From positions 1 to 6,901 of the forward strand of contig JANRIZ010000104.1 in the NCBI GenBank assembly GCA_033764445.1: DNA of 6,901 nucleotides, given 5' to 3'. Of this stretch, positions 1 through 6,523 are shown one piece after another; positions within the stretch are counted from its first letter, which is position 1; the number at the start of each line of letters is the position of its first letter. Below the pieces are notes generated by a model, which was given only the letters and a program-made list of their open reading frames with translations, was not told where the DNA came from and did not search any database. Origin of the DNA: JANRIZ01 sp033764445 (GTDB lineage Bacteria > Verrucomicrobiota > Verrucomicrobiia > JAWXBN01). Position numbers and translations under genes: made by a program.

Positions 1-201
1 TTTCATGAGGGCGACATCCTGTGCATACAGGTGATACTGGTCGCAGGCCACGTCAGCATTGGACCCGTCCTTGATCTTCCCAGGTGTGTGACCGTACACG
101 TCCCACAAAGACGGACCCTTCCCATCCTCATTCCACGCACCTTCGACCTGGTGGGAGGCCGTGGCCGTCCCCCATAAAAAATTCTTTGAAAATGGTGTCA
201 T
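1..201 (-). CDS. GH1 family beta-glucosidase, N-terminal part (cut by window edge)
   Basis: The minus strand reads as 67 codons from ATG at 201-199, open to the window edge. Residues 8-21 (FLWGTATASHQVEG) match the glycoside hydrolase family 1 N-terminal signature, in which the Gln (Q18) contacts sugar in subsite -1. It is followed by the typical LWD-HTPGK-(N)-DVACDQYHLY-D--LMK pattern of bacterial beta-glucosidases. GH1 enzymes are retaining (beta/alpha)8-barrel hydrolases acting on beta-glucosides or related glycosides. The two catalytic glutamates lie beyond the window, so activity and exact substrate (including a phospho-glucoside) cannot be judged. No signal peptide is present, so it is probably cytoplasmic. 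The start is supported by a Shine-Dalgarno-like GAGGAAGG at 213-206, four bases before the ATG. It is divergent from the FecR gene and probably not functionally tied to the plus-strand genes. Confidence 0.93.
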   Translation of the reverse strand, partial: MTPFSKNFLWGTATASHQVEGAWNEDGKGPSLWDVYGHTPGKIKDGSNADVACDQYHLYAQDVALMK

Positions 202-205
202 GGTG

Positions 206-213
206 CCTTCCTC
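206..213 (-). promoter_or_regulatory. Ribosome binding site of the GH1 gene
   Basis: On the minus strand GAGGAAGG lies four bases upstream of the ATG at 201. It is the only clear Shine-Dalgarno-like element found before a start codon in this window, and it fixes the GH1 start. Confidence 0.65.
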
Positions 214-244
214 AAGGGGTTGCGCGTTTGCCGCACCATAACAA

Positions 245-271
245 AAAGGGGGCGTCAATCAATCCCCCTTT
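245..271 (-). repeat. Inverted repeat, perfect 8-bp arms, 11-nt loop; terminator-like on minus strand
   Basis: The arms AAAGGGGG (245-252) and CCCCCTTT (264-271) are perfect complements around an 11-nt centre. Read on the minus strand the hairpin runs into TTTTTGTT, the shape of an intrinsic terminator. Read on the plus strand the tail is TTTGAACTTG, which is poorer. It sits 44 bp upstream of the GH1 start, inside that gene's presumed leader or promoter. It could be an attenuator, a stop for leftward antisense transcription from the FecR side, or a symmetric operator for a sugar-responsive regulator. The sequence does not decide among these. Confidence 0.5.
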
Positions 272-386
272 GAACTTGTATGGACTTGCAAAAAAACAGT
301 CTCCTCATGCAACATCCCAATATGTGAAGGAAACAGACCGGAGTCGTCTGTGTCTGTGGAATGGCCAGGATTTTTGTTGTATCAAC

Positions 387-416
387 TTGAAATACATGGA
401 GTCAACCAATTAAAAT
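387..416 (+). promoter_or_regulatory. Sigma70-type promoter candidate for the FecR/beta-barrel genes
   Basis: TTGAAA (387-392, five of six consensus bases) and TAAAAT (411-416, five of six) are separated by 18 bp, in the most A/T-rich patch of the window. Transcription would start near 423-424, giving a leader of about 54 nt before the ATG at 478. A second, weaker pair is TTGACT (439-444) and TTTGAT (462-467) with a 17-bp spacer; it would give a nearly leaderless transcript. An exact TTGACA at 424-429 has no good -10 partner at 17 bp. Confidence 0.5.
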
Positions 417-477
417 TAATAAATTGACATCTTTGCGTTTGACTTGTCTGCCCCGATGCAATTTGATCAGAACCGTG

Positions 478-1221
478 ATGCGCAACTCTCTCCTCATTGG
501 TCTTGGCTGGCTCCTCCTGGGTCAGTCGTCGGCTCTTTACTCGGCCACAATGGACTACGCGGAGATCAGCATCATCCAGAAGGATGTCCGCATCAAGGCC
601 GGAACCTCGGACCGTGTCGCCAAGGTCAAGGACCGTGTCACTCCCCCGGAAGTGATCGTGACCGGAGCCAATTCCCGCGCGGAGCTGATTTTCAGCGATA
701 AAACCGTGGCACGTCTGGGTCAGTTGACCGTTTTTTCATTCAAGGCCGGCAGCCGGGATGTCACACTGGAAAAAGGTTCGCTTCTTTTTGACGTTCCCAA
801 GGGCCAGGGCAAAACCAACATCCGCACGGCGGCGGTGACGGCGGCGATCACGGGGACAACGGGGCTGATCCAGACGGATGGCTCGGGCTACTACGCCTGT
901 TACGTTTACGAAGGCTCGATCAACATCAATGGACAAAACCTCGTCCCCGGCCAGGGCTTTACCATCATCAACGGGGTGATCAACGTCATCAATTTTGACA
1001 TTAACAAGGCCATGGAATCCTCCAGCCTGTTTTCCGAATTCGGCGAGCTGCCGGATGCCGATAAAATCAAGGCCATTGCCGAAGCCCAGAAGTCCGGCAG
1101 CAATCAGGGTGGCAGCGGCTATAACGGCAACTCCCCCGATGCCACGCTCCCCCGCAATCTGCGCATCGGCAAAGACGCTTCGGAAAATCAGGGTTTTGGA
1201 AAACCAAATGTTGGAACTTAA
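478..1221 (+). CDS. Secreted FecR-domain protein
   Basis: A 247-aa protein from ATG 478. Residues 1-23 form a signal peptide (Arg2, hydrophobic core LLIGLGWLLLG, small residues before Ala23), so it is exported to the periplasm or cell surface. Residues about 30-150 match the FecR domain as seen in Verrucomicrobiota: DVRIKAG near 36-42, VTPPEVIVTGANSRAELIF at 54-72, TVARLG at 76-81, GSLLFDVPKG at 100-109, and AAVTAAITGTTGLI at 118-131. The C-terminal 40 residues are Gly/Asn/Ser-rich and look disordered. In Proteobacteria and Bacteroidota FecR is an inner-membrane anti-sigma regulator. Here there is no N-terminal cytoplasmic anti-sigma region and no sigma factor beside it, so that role is unlikely; an envelope role is more plausible. 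A longer reading from TTG 424 is possible, but it would bury the signal peptide. The stop is 13 bp before the beta-barrel gene, so the two are probably co-transcribed. Confidence 0.88.
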   Translation: MRNSLLIGLGWLLLGQSSALYSATMDYAEISIIQKDVRIKAGTSDRVAKVKDRVTPPEVIVTGANSRAELIFSDKTVARLGQLTVFSFKAGSRDVTLEKGSLLFDVPKGQGKTNIRTAAVTAAITGTTGLIQTDGSGYYACYVYEGSININGQNLVPGQGFTIINGVINVINFDINKAMESSSLFSEFGELPDADKIKAIAEAQKSGSNQGGSGYNGNSPDATLPRNLRIGKDASENQGFGKPNVGT

Positions 1222-1234
1222 CCGGCACCCCCGC

Positions 1235-2146
1235 ATGATTCTTCGATTTCACCCCCTCACCACGCTGCTGTTGCTTGTTTTGTTCTCCCCTCTGGCACAG
1301 GGCCAGAACAATAAGACCGCCTCCACGGAAGCCGCCCGCCTCCGCCAGGAGGTCACCGCCGTCAATGCGGTCCCCTCCCATTTCGCCTCCGATTCCGGCA
1401 CCATTGTCCCGGCGGATGATTCCTCCCAGTCTGCAAAGCTGTTCAAGGTCGGCTTCCACCAGGACCTCATGTGGTACTCCAACGCCACGCTCATCAAAAA
1501 TGGAGCCAAAAAGGGGGATGCCGTTTATCTCCCTGCGGTGGATGTCTCCTTTTACAAGACACTGGGTTCCGGGTTTGCCGCCAATGCCTACCTGCGTCAC
1601 GATACCTTCCTTTACCAAGACAACACGGCCCTGAATATGTGGGGTACCTTCTCCCGGTTTTCATTGGATTACACCTACAAGGACAAATGGCCCACGCTGT
1701 ATGTCGGCTCGGAGCTTTACCGCTACGAGGCCTTGAATTCCGGCCAGGAAATCACCCGGGCCGTCAATTTTATCACGGGATTTGACCATGGAATCTCCCT
1801 CCCGGTTCAGGGCTTGAGCATGATTTACGGTTACCGTTTCGCACAGATCCACTCTGCCCCGAATATCAACAACTCCACCAATCATCGCGGCATCCTGGGG
1901 TTCTCGTACGAGATCAACTCAAAGTGGAACACCCAGATCACCTACATCTTTGAAAACGCCGAGTACTCAAAGGTCGTCCGCGAAGACACGCGCAACATCC
2001 TGGCCTGGGGGCTTAATTACAAACCTTACGACTGGCTGAGTGTCCGCGTCACCTCCAGCTTCGCCGACAACGACTCCAATTCTGCGCTTTTTGAATATCA
2101 GAATATCTCCGCCGGCGCGGGTTCCTCAATGTCCATCGCCTTTTGA
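1235..2146 (+). CDS. Putative outer-membrane beta-barrel protein
   Basis: A 303-aa protein from ATG 1235. Residues 1-23 are a signal peptide (MILRFHP, then TTLLLLVLF, ending AQG before Gln24). Residues 24-65 are a polar, probably flexible segment. From about residue 68 the sequence shows repeated alternating polar/aromatic strands of 8-12 residues, for example at 101-109, 116-126, 130-138, 144-154, 187-195, 210-217 and 222-230, and it ends in Phe303 as expected for BAM-recognised barrels. There is no cysteine and no lipobox. I do not recognise a specific family; it resembles uncharacterised barrels of Verrucomicrobiota. It follows the FecR gene by 13 bp. An in-frame ATG at 1208, preceded by GGAAAA at 1198-1203, would add nine residues and overlap the FecR gene by 14 bp, so the start is not certain. 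The likely role is an envelope pore or structural barrel working with the FecR protein; this is inference. Confidence 0.78.
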   Translation: MILRFHPLTTLLLLVLFSPLAQGQNNKTASTEAARLRQEVTAVNAVPSHFASDSGTIVPADDSSQSAKLFKVGFHQDLMWYSNATLIKNGAKKGDAVYLPAVDVSFYKTLGSGFAANAYLRHDTFLYQDNTALNMWGTFSRFSLDYTYKDKWPTLYVGSELYRYEALNSGQEITRAVNFITGFDHGISLPVQGLSMIYGYRFAQIHSAPNINNSTNHRGILGFSYEINSKWNTQITYIFENAEYSKVVREDTRNILAWGLNYKPYDWLSVRVTSSFADNDSNSALFEYQNISAGAGSSMSIAF

Positions 2147-2200
2147 CCGTTGCCTGCCCGCACTGCCCCCGCCTCCGCCCCCCTCTTCCCGTCTCCCCGG
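2147..2200 (+). other. C-rich, A-poor tract after the beta-barrel gene; possible Rho loading region
   Basis: Directly after the stop, positions 2151-2200 contain 31 C, 9 G, 9 T and 1 A. No hairpin with a T tail is visible after the beta-barrel gene. A C-rich, G-poor untranslated stretch is what Rho factor prefers, so Rho-dependent termination is possible. The caution is that the two genes downstream are themselves C-rich on this strand, so composition alone is weak evidence. Confidence 0.25.
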
Positions 2201-2229
2201 TTGTATTTCAAATGAATCACGGGTACGAT
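2201..2229 (+). promoter_or_regulatory. Weak promoter candidate for the methyltransferase/glycosyltransferase pair
   Basis: TTGTAT (2201-2206, three of six consensus bases) and TACGAT (2224-2229, four of six) lie exactly 17 bp apart in the only A/T-richer patch of this gap. Transcription would begin near 2236. The -10 element lies inside the 2219-2238 palindrome. The hexamers are poor matches, so this is only a candidate; the pair might instead be read through from the FecR/beta-barrel genes. Confidence 0.25.
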
Positions 2230-2238
2230 CGTCCCCGT
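2219..2238. repeat. 20-bp palindrome with one mismatch, possible operator
   Basis: The half-sites ACGGGTACGA (2219-2228) and TCGTCCCCGT (2229-2238) are reverse complements at nine of ten positions. The centre ACGATCGT is fully self-complementary, leaving no proper loop, so a DNA-level dimer binding site fits better than an RNA terminator. No T tract follows. It lies in the gap before the methyltransferase/glycosyltransferase pair and covers the -10 candidate. No regulator gene is present in the window to pair with it. Confidence 0.35.
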
Positions 2239-2329
2239 ATCCATTCCGGATCCCAACCCTTTTGCTTTAGACCCTCGTTTGAAACAGCCATACCAACCCT
2301 CCCCATTCTGGATTCATCTCCCCCGTCCG

Positions 2330-4696
2330 ATGAGGGCCTGCGCCGCCTTCTTCTCCCGCCTCTTCCACAGGTCCACCCGCTACTCCCTCGACCATCTTGC
2401 CCTTTACTCCAATGAAACCCTCGGACCGGCTCAGCCGGATGAGGCATTGGCCCTCCACGGCATCATCTGCACGATCCGCCCCCTGTGCATTGTGGAATTC
2501 GGCATGTTCATGGGGCACAGCACCCGCAATTTCTACGAGGCCATGCCACCGGGTGCCTCTCTGTATTCCTACGACCCATATCTCCCCTCTCCCCGGGTCA
2601 TTTCGCAGTACAGGGACCGGAACAAAACCTTCCGCCATTTTGAAAAATCCATGACCGATTTTGACCCCTCCGATATCGGCCACAAACCCGTGGATTTTCT
2701 CTTCATCGACGGACCCCACGACCTGCTGATCAATCAGGAAGCCTTTGAACGGATCCTCCCCTCGCTCGCCCCCCACGCGATCATCGCGGTGCATGACACG
2801 GGAACCTGGCACAGGGACACGATGCCTGTGAAACTCCATGACATGTTGTGGGGGTCGCATTTTGCGGCCCACGGGGACATCATCCTCCACCAGCCCGGTG
2901 AAAGGATGTTCATCAACTGGCTTCAGGAAACCCATCCCGAATTCCAACACATCCTCCTGCACACCACCCATACGCACCGCCACGGCTTTTCCCTGCTCCA
3001 GAAAAAAACACTCTTCCGGGCGACAGAGGACCGGGTCCGGAACGGTCTGCCGAATCTTGTTTTTTCTCACCACCCTCTTTTCCCCATCAATGGTGAGTTT
3101 TCCCTCCTGACTTCCCCTCCCTCTGGCTCACGTCAACTGGTGCCCGCCGTATGGGCGGATTTCGCCTCCGACTGCGACGGCCTTCACCCGCTGGAATATC
3201 ACTCCTCCAAGAGTCCGACCTATCACAATATGGAGGAGGGCCTGCGGAGGGATTTTTTCAAAAAAATCCCCACCCTGATCGACTCCGGGCTGTTACGGCT
3301 TGAGGCGGATATCATCCGGGAACTTTCCGCCCCCGAACCCCAGACCTCCCCTCCGATTTCCCGGATCGTCATCCCCGTCCTCCTGCCTCCGTCCCCGGCC
3401 TGGCTGGGACATGTGTCGGCATGGCTCTGCCGCCATGACTCCCGCCTGCACATCTCCTTCCTGATCCCCGACGGAGCCAGGGGACCGGATGACCTGTCCG
3501 GTTTTTTACAGAATAACGAACAGGATCATGTCATCGAAAGGATCGGTCGTGCCACGCTGGAAAAAAACCTTCCCGATTGGCAGCGTAAAACCGGGATTCC
3601 GGATGCGGAACTTCAATCAGCCCTCATGCCCGACGGACACGTCACTCTGGGCTCCCTGTACAATCTGCTCCGGCTTAAAAGTCCGGCCCCCTGGCTGATC
3701 CTCGACCCCCGGTTCAATCCCGATCTGCAGACCTCCGAACTTCGCTCGTCAAGCCTGTCCCTGGCCCCCCATCCGTTTCCCAGACATGTTCCTCCCGTCC
3801 GCGTGCAAGATGCAACCTCCGATCCCCTGTCTCTCCACAAAAGGCTTCTTGGGAAAAACATTTCCGGACTCCTGCACTTCCGCGATGCGGGCCGTCTGAA
3901 TCTCCGCAGGGGGCCCGCCGGGCTTTTGCAACAGGCCCTCTCCTGCCCCCCCCGGGTGGCAGCCACCGCCATTCCCGCCTCCATCTCCCTGGGGCACGCC
4001 CTCCAGTGCCACCCCTGGATGGTTTCCGGAGGGGATTCGCCCGGTGATCACATGCTGACCGAGGGGCTTTTTCTGCACCCGCCGGAGTGGATGGAATACG
4101 GCTCCCTGGCCCTGCTTCCCCCGCTCCAAACCATTCCCTTCCTGCCATCCAACCGGTACTCAATCCCGTCCGACCTGTTCCTGGGCCGTCTCCTGGATCC
4201 CACCCTCTCGGTCCTGACCCTTCCCTTCTCACATCGGCCCGCCTCCACGCCCCATGAGGAATCCTCCCCGGTGTGGTCACCCGAACGCATGCTGGTGGAG
4301 CTGGTGTTTCATTTCCTGAAAGAAACCACGGTCTCCTTTGCCCATTTTGCCGGATCGGCGGCAACCCGCAGGATGGCAGAACCCCTGACTCCCGCCCACC
4401 TCGGCTCGGCCCTGAGAACCATCACCACCCTGCATCCCACCCATCTCAGGACTCTTTGCCGCGACATTGCCTTTTCGACCGATGAGGAACATCTCAAGGC
4501 GCTGACCCGTTATCTGAACACATGCCCTTCCACAGGGGGCGGATCGGATCACGCCCTGAATTTAAGGGTTGGGATTGAGCAACGCCTGGGAGGCCACCCC
4601 GCCCTTGAAAATCCCCTGTTCCTTTCCACGCTTCAATCACTCGCAAACCACTCCGGAAAGCTCGTCTCCCACTGGGAAAAACTTTCCGCCGCCTGA
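2330..4696 (+). CDS. SAM methyltransferase fused to a PqqD-like domain and a degenerate GT-A-like domain
   Basis: A 788-aa cytoplasmic-looking protein with no signal peptide or membrane span. Residues 40-225 are a class I SAM-dependent methyltransferase of the Methyltransf_24 type: motif I VEFGMFMGHS (55-64), acidic Asp82 after strand 2, VDFLFIDGPH (121-130), and HAIIAVHDTG (149-158). Residues about 242-325 resemble a PqqD-like winged helix (FSLL at 257-260, VPAVW at 271-275, LIDSGLL at 316-322). Residues about 343-625 follow the GT-A-like core of the next gene product, but DDD has become Asp459-Pro-Arg461 and the Glu-Asp motif is Ser614-Asp615, so glycosyl transfer is doubtful. Residues about 650-788 are mostly helical. 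The methyltransferase looks intact. I used ATG 2330; an in-frame TTG at 2279 would add 17 residues, and neither start has a visible Shine-Dalgarno site. It ends 6 bp before the next gene. The methyltransferase call is firm; the other domain calls rest on comparison by eye. Confidence 0.8.
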   Translation: MRACAAFFSRLFHRSTRYSLDHLALYSNETLGPAQPDEALALHGIICTIRPLCIVEFGMFMGHSTRNFYEAMPPGASLYSYDPYLPSPRVISQYRDRNKTFRHFEKSMTDFDPSDIGHKPVDFLFIDGPHDLLINQEAFERILPSLAPHAIIAVHDTGTWHRDTMPVKLHDMLWGSHFAAHGDIILHQPGERMFINWLQETHPEFQHILLHTTHTHRHGFSLLQKKTLFRATEDRVRNGLPNLVFSHHPLFPINGEFSLLTSPPSGSRQLVPAVWADFASDCDGLHPLEYHSSKSPTYHNMEEGLRRDFFKKIPTLIDSGLLRLEADIIRELSAPEPQTSPPISRIVIPVLLPPSPAWLGHVSAWLCRHDSRLHISFLIPDGARGPDDLSGFLQNNEQDHVIERIGRATLEKNLPDWQRKTGIPDAELQSALMPDGHVTLGSLYNLLRLKSPAPWLILDPRFNPDLQTSELRSSSLSLAPHPFPRHVPPVRVQDATSDPLSLHKRLLGKNISGLLHFRDAGRLNLRRGPAGLLQQALSCPPRVAATAIPASISLGHALQCHPWMVSGGDSPGDHMLTEGLFLHPPEWMEYGSLALLPPLQTIPFLPSNRYSIPSDLFLGRLLDPTLSVLTLPFSHRPASTPHEESSPVWSPERMLVELVFHFLKETTVSFAHFAGSAATRRMAEPLTPAHLGSALRTITTLHPTHLRTLCRDIAFSTDEEHLKALTRYLNTCPSTGGGSDHALNLRVGIEQRLGGHPALENPLFLSTLQSLANHSGKLVSHWEKLSAA

Positions 4697-4702
4697 GTCT
4701 TC

Positions 4703-6508
4703 ATGCCCACCGCATCATCACCTTTTCTGAGAGGATCCTGTCTCCGGACGGATTCGGGGCCTCATCATGTCGTCATCACCCCCCGCCAAGGCGGCATCTC
4801 CCTCACCCTTTCCGCCGCCCTGTGGAAAACCCTGAACCAAAAATCCGAATTTTCCACCCTGCCGGAACTCATCGAATGCCAGAATCTCGAACCGGAGGAG
4901 GCGGCCATTCAGCGGGATGAATTTGCGCGAATCTTCAGGACGCTTTATGAAAACGACATCATTCTCAGTCCGGAACGCCTGCTAACGCGGATTGGTCCGC
5001 GACAAACCTCCGAAAACCGTGCCGAAATCGGATGGCTTTGCTGCCCCTCCCGCAACAATCCGGATCAGGCATTTTCCACCCTTTCCCCCCTGATCGAATC
5101 CATCCGCCAATGGGGACACCCTTCTCCCTCCCTGGCCCTGGCGGACAACTCCCCCTCACCGGACACAAACTCCCGCTACCGCGATCGGCTCGGGAAACTT
5201 TCCCAAACCTACAACCTGGCCGTCTGGCATGCCACTCCACACTCCCTGGGCGCCTATGCAAAGGCCCTGGCCGAAAAATCGGGGGTGCCGATCCAAACAA
5301 CCGATTTTGCACTGCTCGACCCCATGGGGATCGGTTTTACCTGCGGGGCGTCCCGCAACGCGCTGCTGCTCCAATCCGCCGGATCCTGTCTGGCCAGCGT
5401 GGATGATGACATCATGATGAATCTCAGGAGTCTGCCCCGGCAGGATTGGCATTTCACCGGGATCGCCGGGGTCAACCAATGGCCCCATCTTGTGGGTCAC
5501 ACGCCTCAATCCGTCACCGACAAACTGGAATCCACCGAATTTGACTCCTGGGCTCATTTTCAAAAACATCTGGGTGCTGCCCCGCCCCCTCAGCTGAAAA
5601 TCCATTCCCAGGCCCATATTCCCCCCGGCCTCATGGATGATCTGCCCTGCATGGCCCCCCGTATCCGGGTCATGTATGCCTCCTATTACGGGTTTCTCCC
5701 GTTCCATCAGATGCTCTTCCGTTACCAGGACAGTGCGACTTTTTTTTCCTCCCTCCAATCGGCGGGATCCTCCCTGGATCTGTTCCTGACCAGTCCCCAT
5801 ATCGCCTCCATGGCCGATGGCAACATCCTCTCCCCTTCCTCTCTCATGGCGGGAATGTTTTTTGGCCTGGATGCACGGGGCCTCTGCCCGCCCTTCATGC
5901 CCGGCTTTCATCTGGAGGACAATTTTTTTGGCGCACTTCTGGGGCATGCCGATCCCGCCGCCTGGAGCACCAAAATGCCGGTGGCCGTCCAGCACTCCCC
6001 CACCGCCCGTCATCCGCTCTTTGACCTGGAACTGTACGGACCCCACCCCTTTTACGAGGTGTCCCAACTCCTGACGGCACTGCTCCGGTCGATCCCCATC
6101 CATCACTTCCACTCCCGGGAATCCGCCTTCCCGTATCTGGCAGGGAAATTGCGGACCCTCTGCCCGGGATCCGTCGATGAGACCATGGCCCGTCTGGACG
6201 AATGCTCCCTGAAATATCTGGGGGACATGATCTCAAACATGGAAGCGAACATGGCCGATTCCATGGATCATCCGGAAAGCTGGAATGCCCAACACGCCGC
6301 ATTTGTCGACGGACTGATCCAAAACACCCTGAAACAAAACTGGTTCATCCCCCCGGAAATCATCCATCGTTTCGGCTCCGAAAATGCCCCCGGGGTGCTG
6401 CACACGTTTCTCCGCCGCTACGCGGACCTCATCGAGGCCTGGCCCACGCTCTGGAATGCCGCCATCGAACTCAGGGAACAGGGAATCCGCCCGGCGGAAA
6501 AAATCTGA
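4703..6508 (+). CDS. Putative glycosyltransferase (GT-A-like) with N-terminal PqqD-like domain
   Basis: A 601-aa soluble protein from ATG 4703. Residues about 7-95 have the PqqD/RRE pattern: strand-rich start, then ISLTLSAALWKTL (32-44), LPELI (53-57), and a helix ending in LYENDIIL (81-88). Residues about 106-415 look like a GT-A nucleotide-sugar transferase: FTCGASRNALLLQSAG (212-227) leads into SVDDD (232-236), the expected metal and nucleotide-sugar site, and PPFMPGFHLEDNFFGALL (396-413) contains Glu405-Asp406 at the usual place of the catalytic or acceptor-side acidic motif. Residues about 445-600 are helical. PqqD-like domains bind leader peptides in RiPP pathways, so a peptide or protein acceptor is possible; this is inference. 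The start is 6 bp after the previous stop, so translation is probably coupled. The sugar, the acceptor and the exact family are unknown to me. Confidence 0.72.
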   Translation: MPTASSPFLRGSCLRTDSGPHHVVITPRQGGISLTLSAALWKTLNQKSEFSTLPELIECQNLEPEEAAIQRDEFARIFRTLYENDIILSPERLLTRIGPRQTSENRAEIGWLCCPSRNNPDQAFSTLSPLIESIRQWGHPSPSLALADNSPSPDTNSRYRDRLGKLSQTYNLAVWHATPHSLGAYAKALAEKSGVPIQTTDFALLDPMGIGFTCGASRNALLLQSAGSCLASVDDDIMMNLRSLPRQDWHFTGIAGVNQWPHLVGHTPQSVTDKLESTEFDSWAHFQKHLGAAPPPQLKIHSQAHIPPGLMDDLPCMAPRIRVMYASYYGFLPFHQMLFRYQDSATFFSSLQSAGSSLDLFLTSPHIASMADGNILSPSSLMAGMFFGLDARGLCPPFMPGFHLEDNFFGALLGHADPAAWSTKMPVAVQHSPTARHPLFDLELYGPHPFYEVSQLLTALLRSIPIHHFHSRESAFPYLAGKLRTLCPGSVDETMARLDECSLKYLGDMISNMEANMADSMDHPESWNAQHAAFVDGLIQNTLKQNWFIPPEIIHRFGSENAPGVLHTFLRRYADLIEAWPTLWNAAIELREQGIRPAEKI

Positions 6509-6523
6509 CGGCAAGGCTGATGC

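Larger units (their letters stand above)
202..477. other. Divergent intergenic region between GH1 and FecR genes
   Basis: This 276-bp region separates two divergent genes. It holds the GH1 ribosome binding site, the 245-271 inverted repeat, and an A/T-rich patch around 399-426 that includes a promoter candidate for the FecR gene. An open frame at 84-413 (plus) covers much of it but begins antisense inside the GH1 gene and shows no recognisable protein pattern. I see no RNA gene or small peptide gene here. I found no convincing sigma70 hexamer pair on the minus strand for the GH1 gene. Confidence 0.6.

Noticed and set aside
84..413. Plus-strand open frame of 109 codons over the left intergenic region
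   Set aside because: It starts antisense inside the GH1 gene, has no recognisable protein pattern, and runs across the inverted repeat and up to the promoter candidate.
424..477. Upstream TTG start for the FecR gene
   Set aside because: It would place 18 residues before a good signal peptide beginning at ATG 478, and the TTG falls about where the best promoter candidate would start transcription.
1192..1205. Inverted repeat GGTTTT / AAAACC near the end of the FecR gene
   Set aside because: It is short, has a 2-nt centre and lies inside coding sequence; its only possible relevance is the GGAAAA before the alternative start at 1208.
2212..2415. Short plus-strand frame starting MNHGYDRP, considered as a RiPP precursor
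   Set aside because: It overlaps the start of the methyltransferase gene in another frame, becomes Pro/Leu-rich as expected for a frame-shifted shadow of that C-rich gene, and has no leader-like motif or Gly-Gly site.
2267..3073. Minus-strand open frame of 268 codons
   Set aside because: It is antisense to the methyltransferase domain, where the SAM-binding motifs clearly identify the plus strand as coding.
5156..6112. Long minus-strand open frame of 318 codons
   Set aside because: It is fully antisense to the 601-aa glycosyltransferase-like gene, whose sense frame has recognisable motifs. The antisense product shows no domain pattern, and long antisense frames are common in GC-rich genes.
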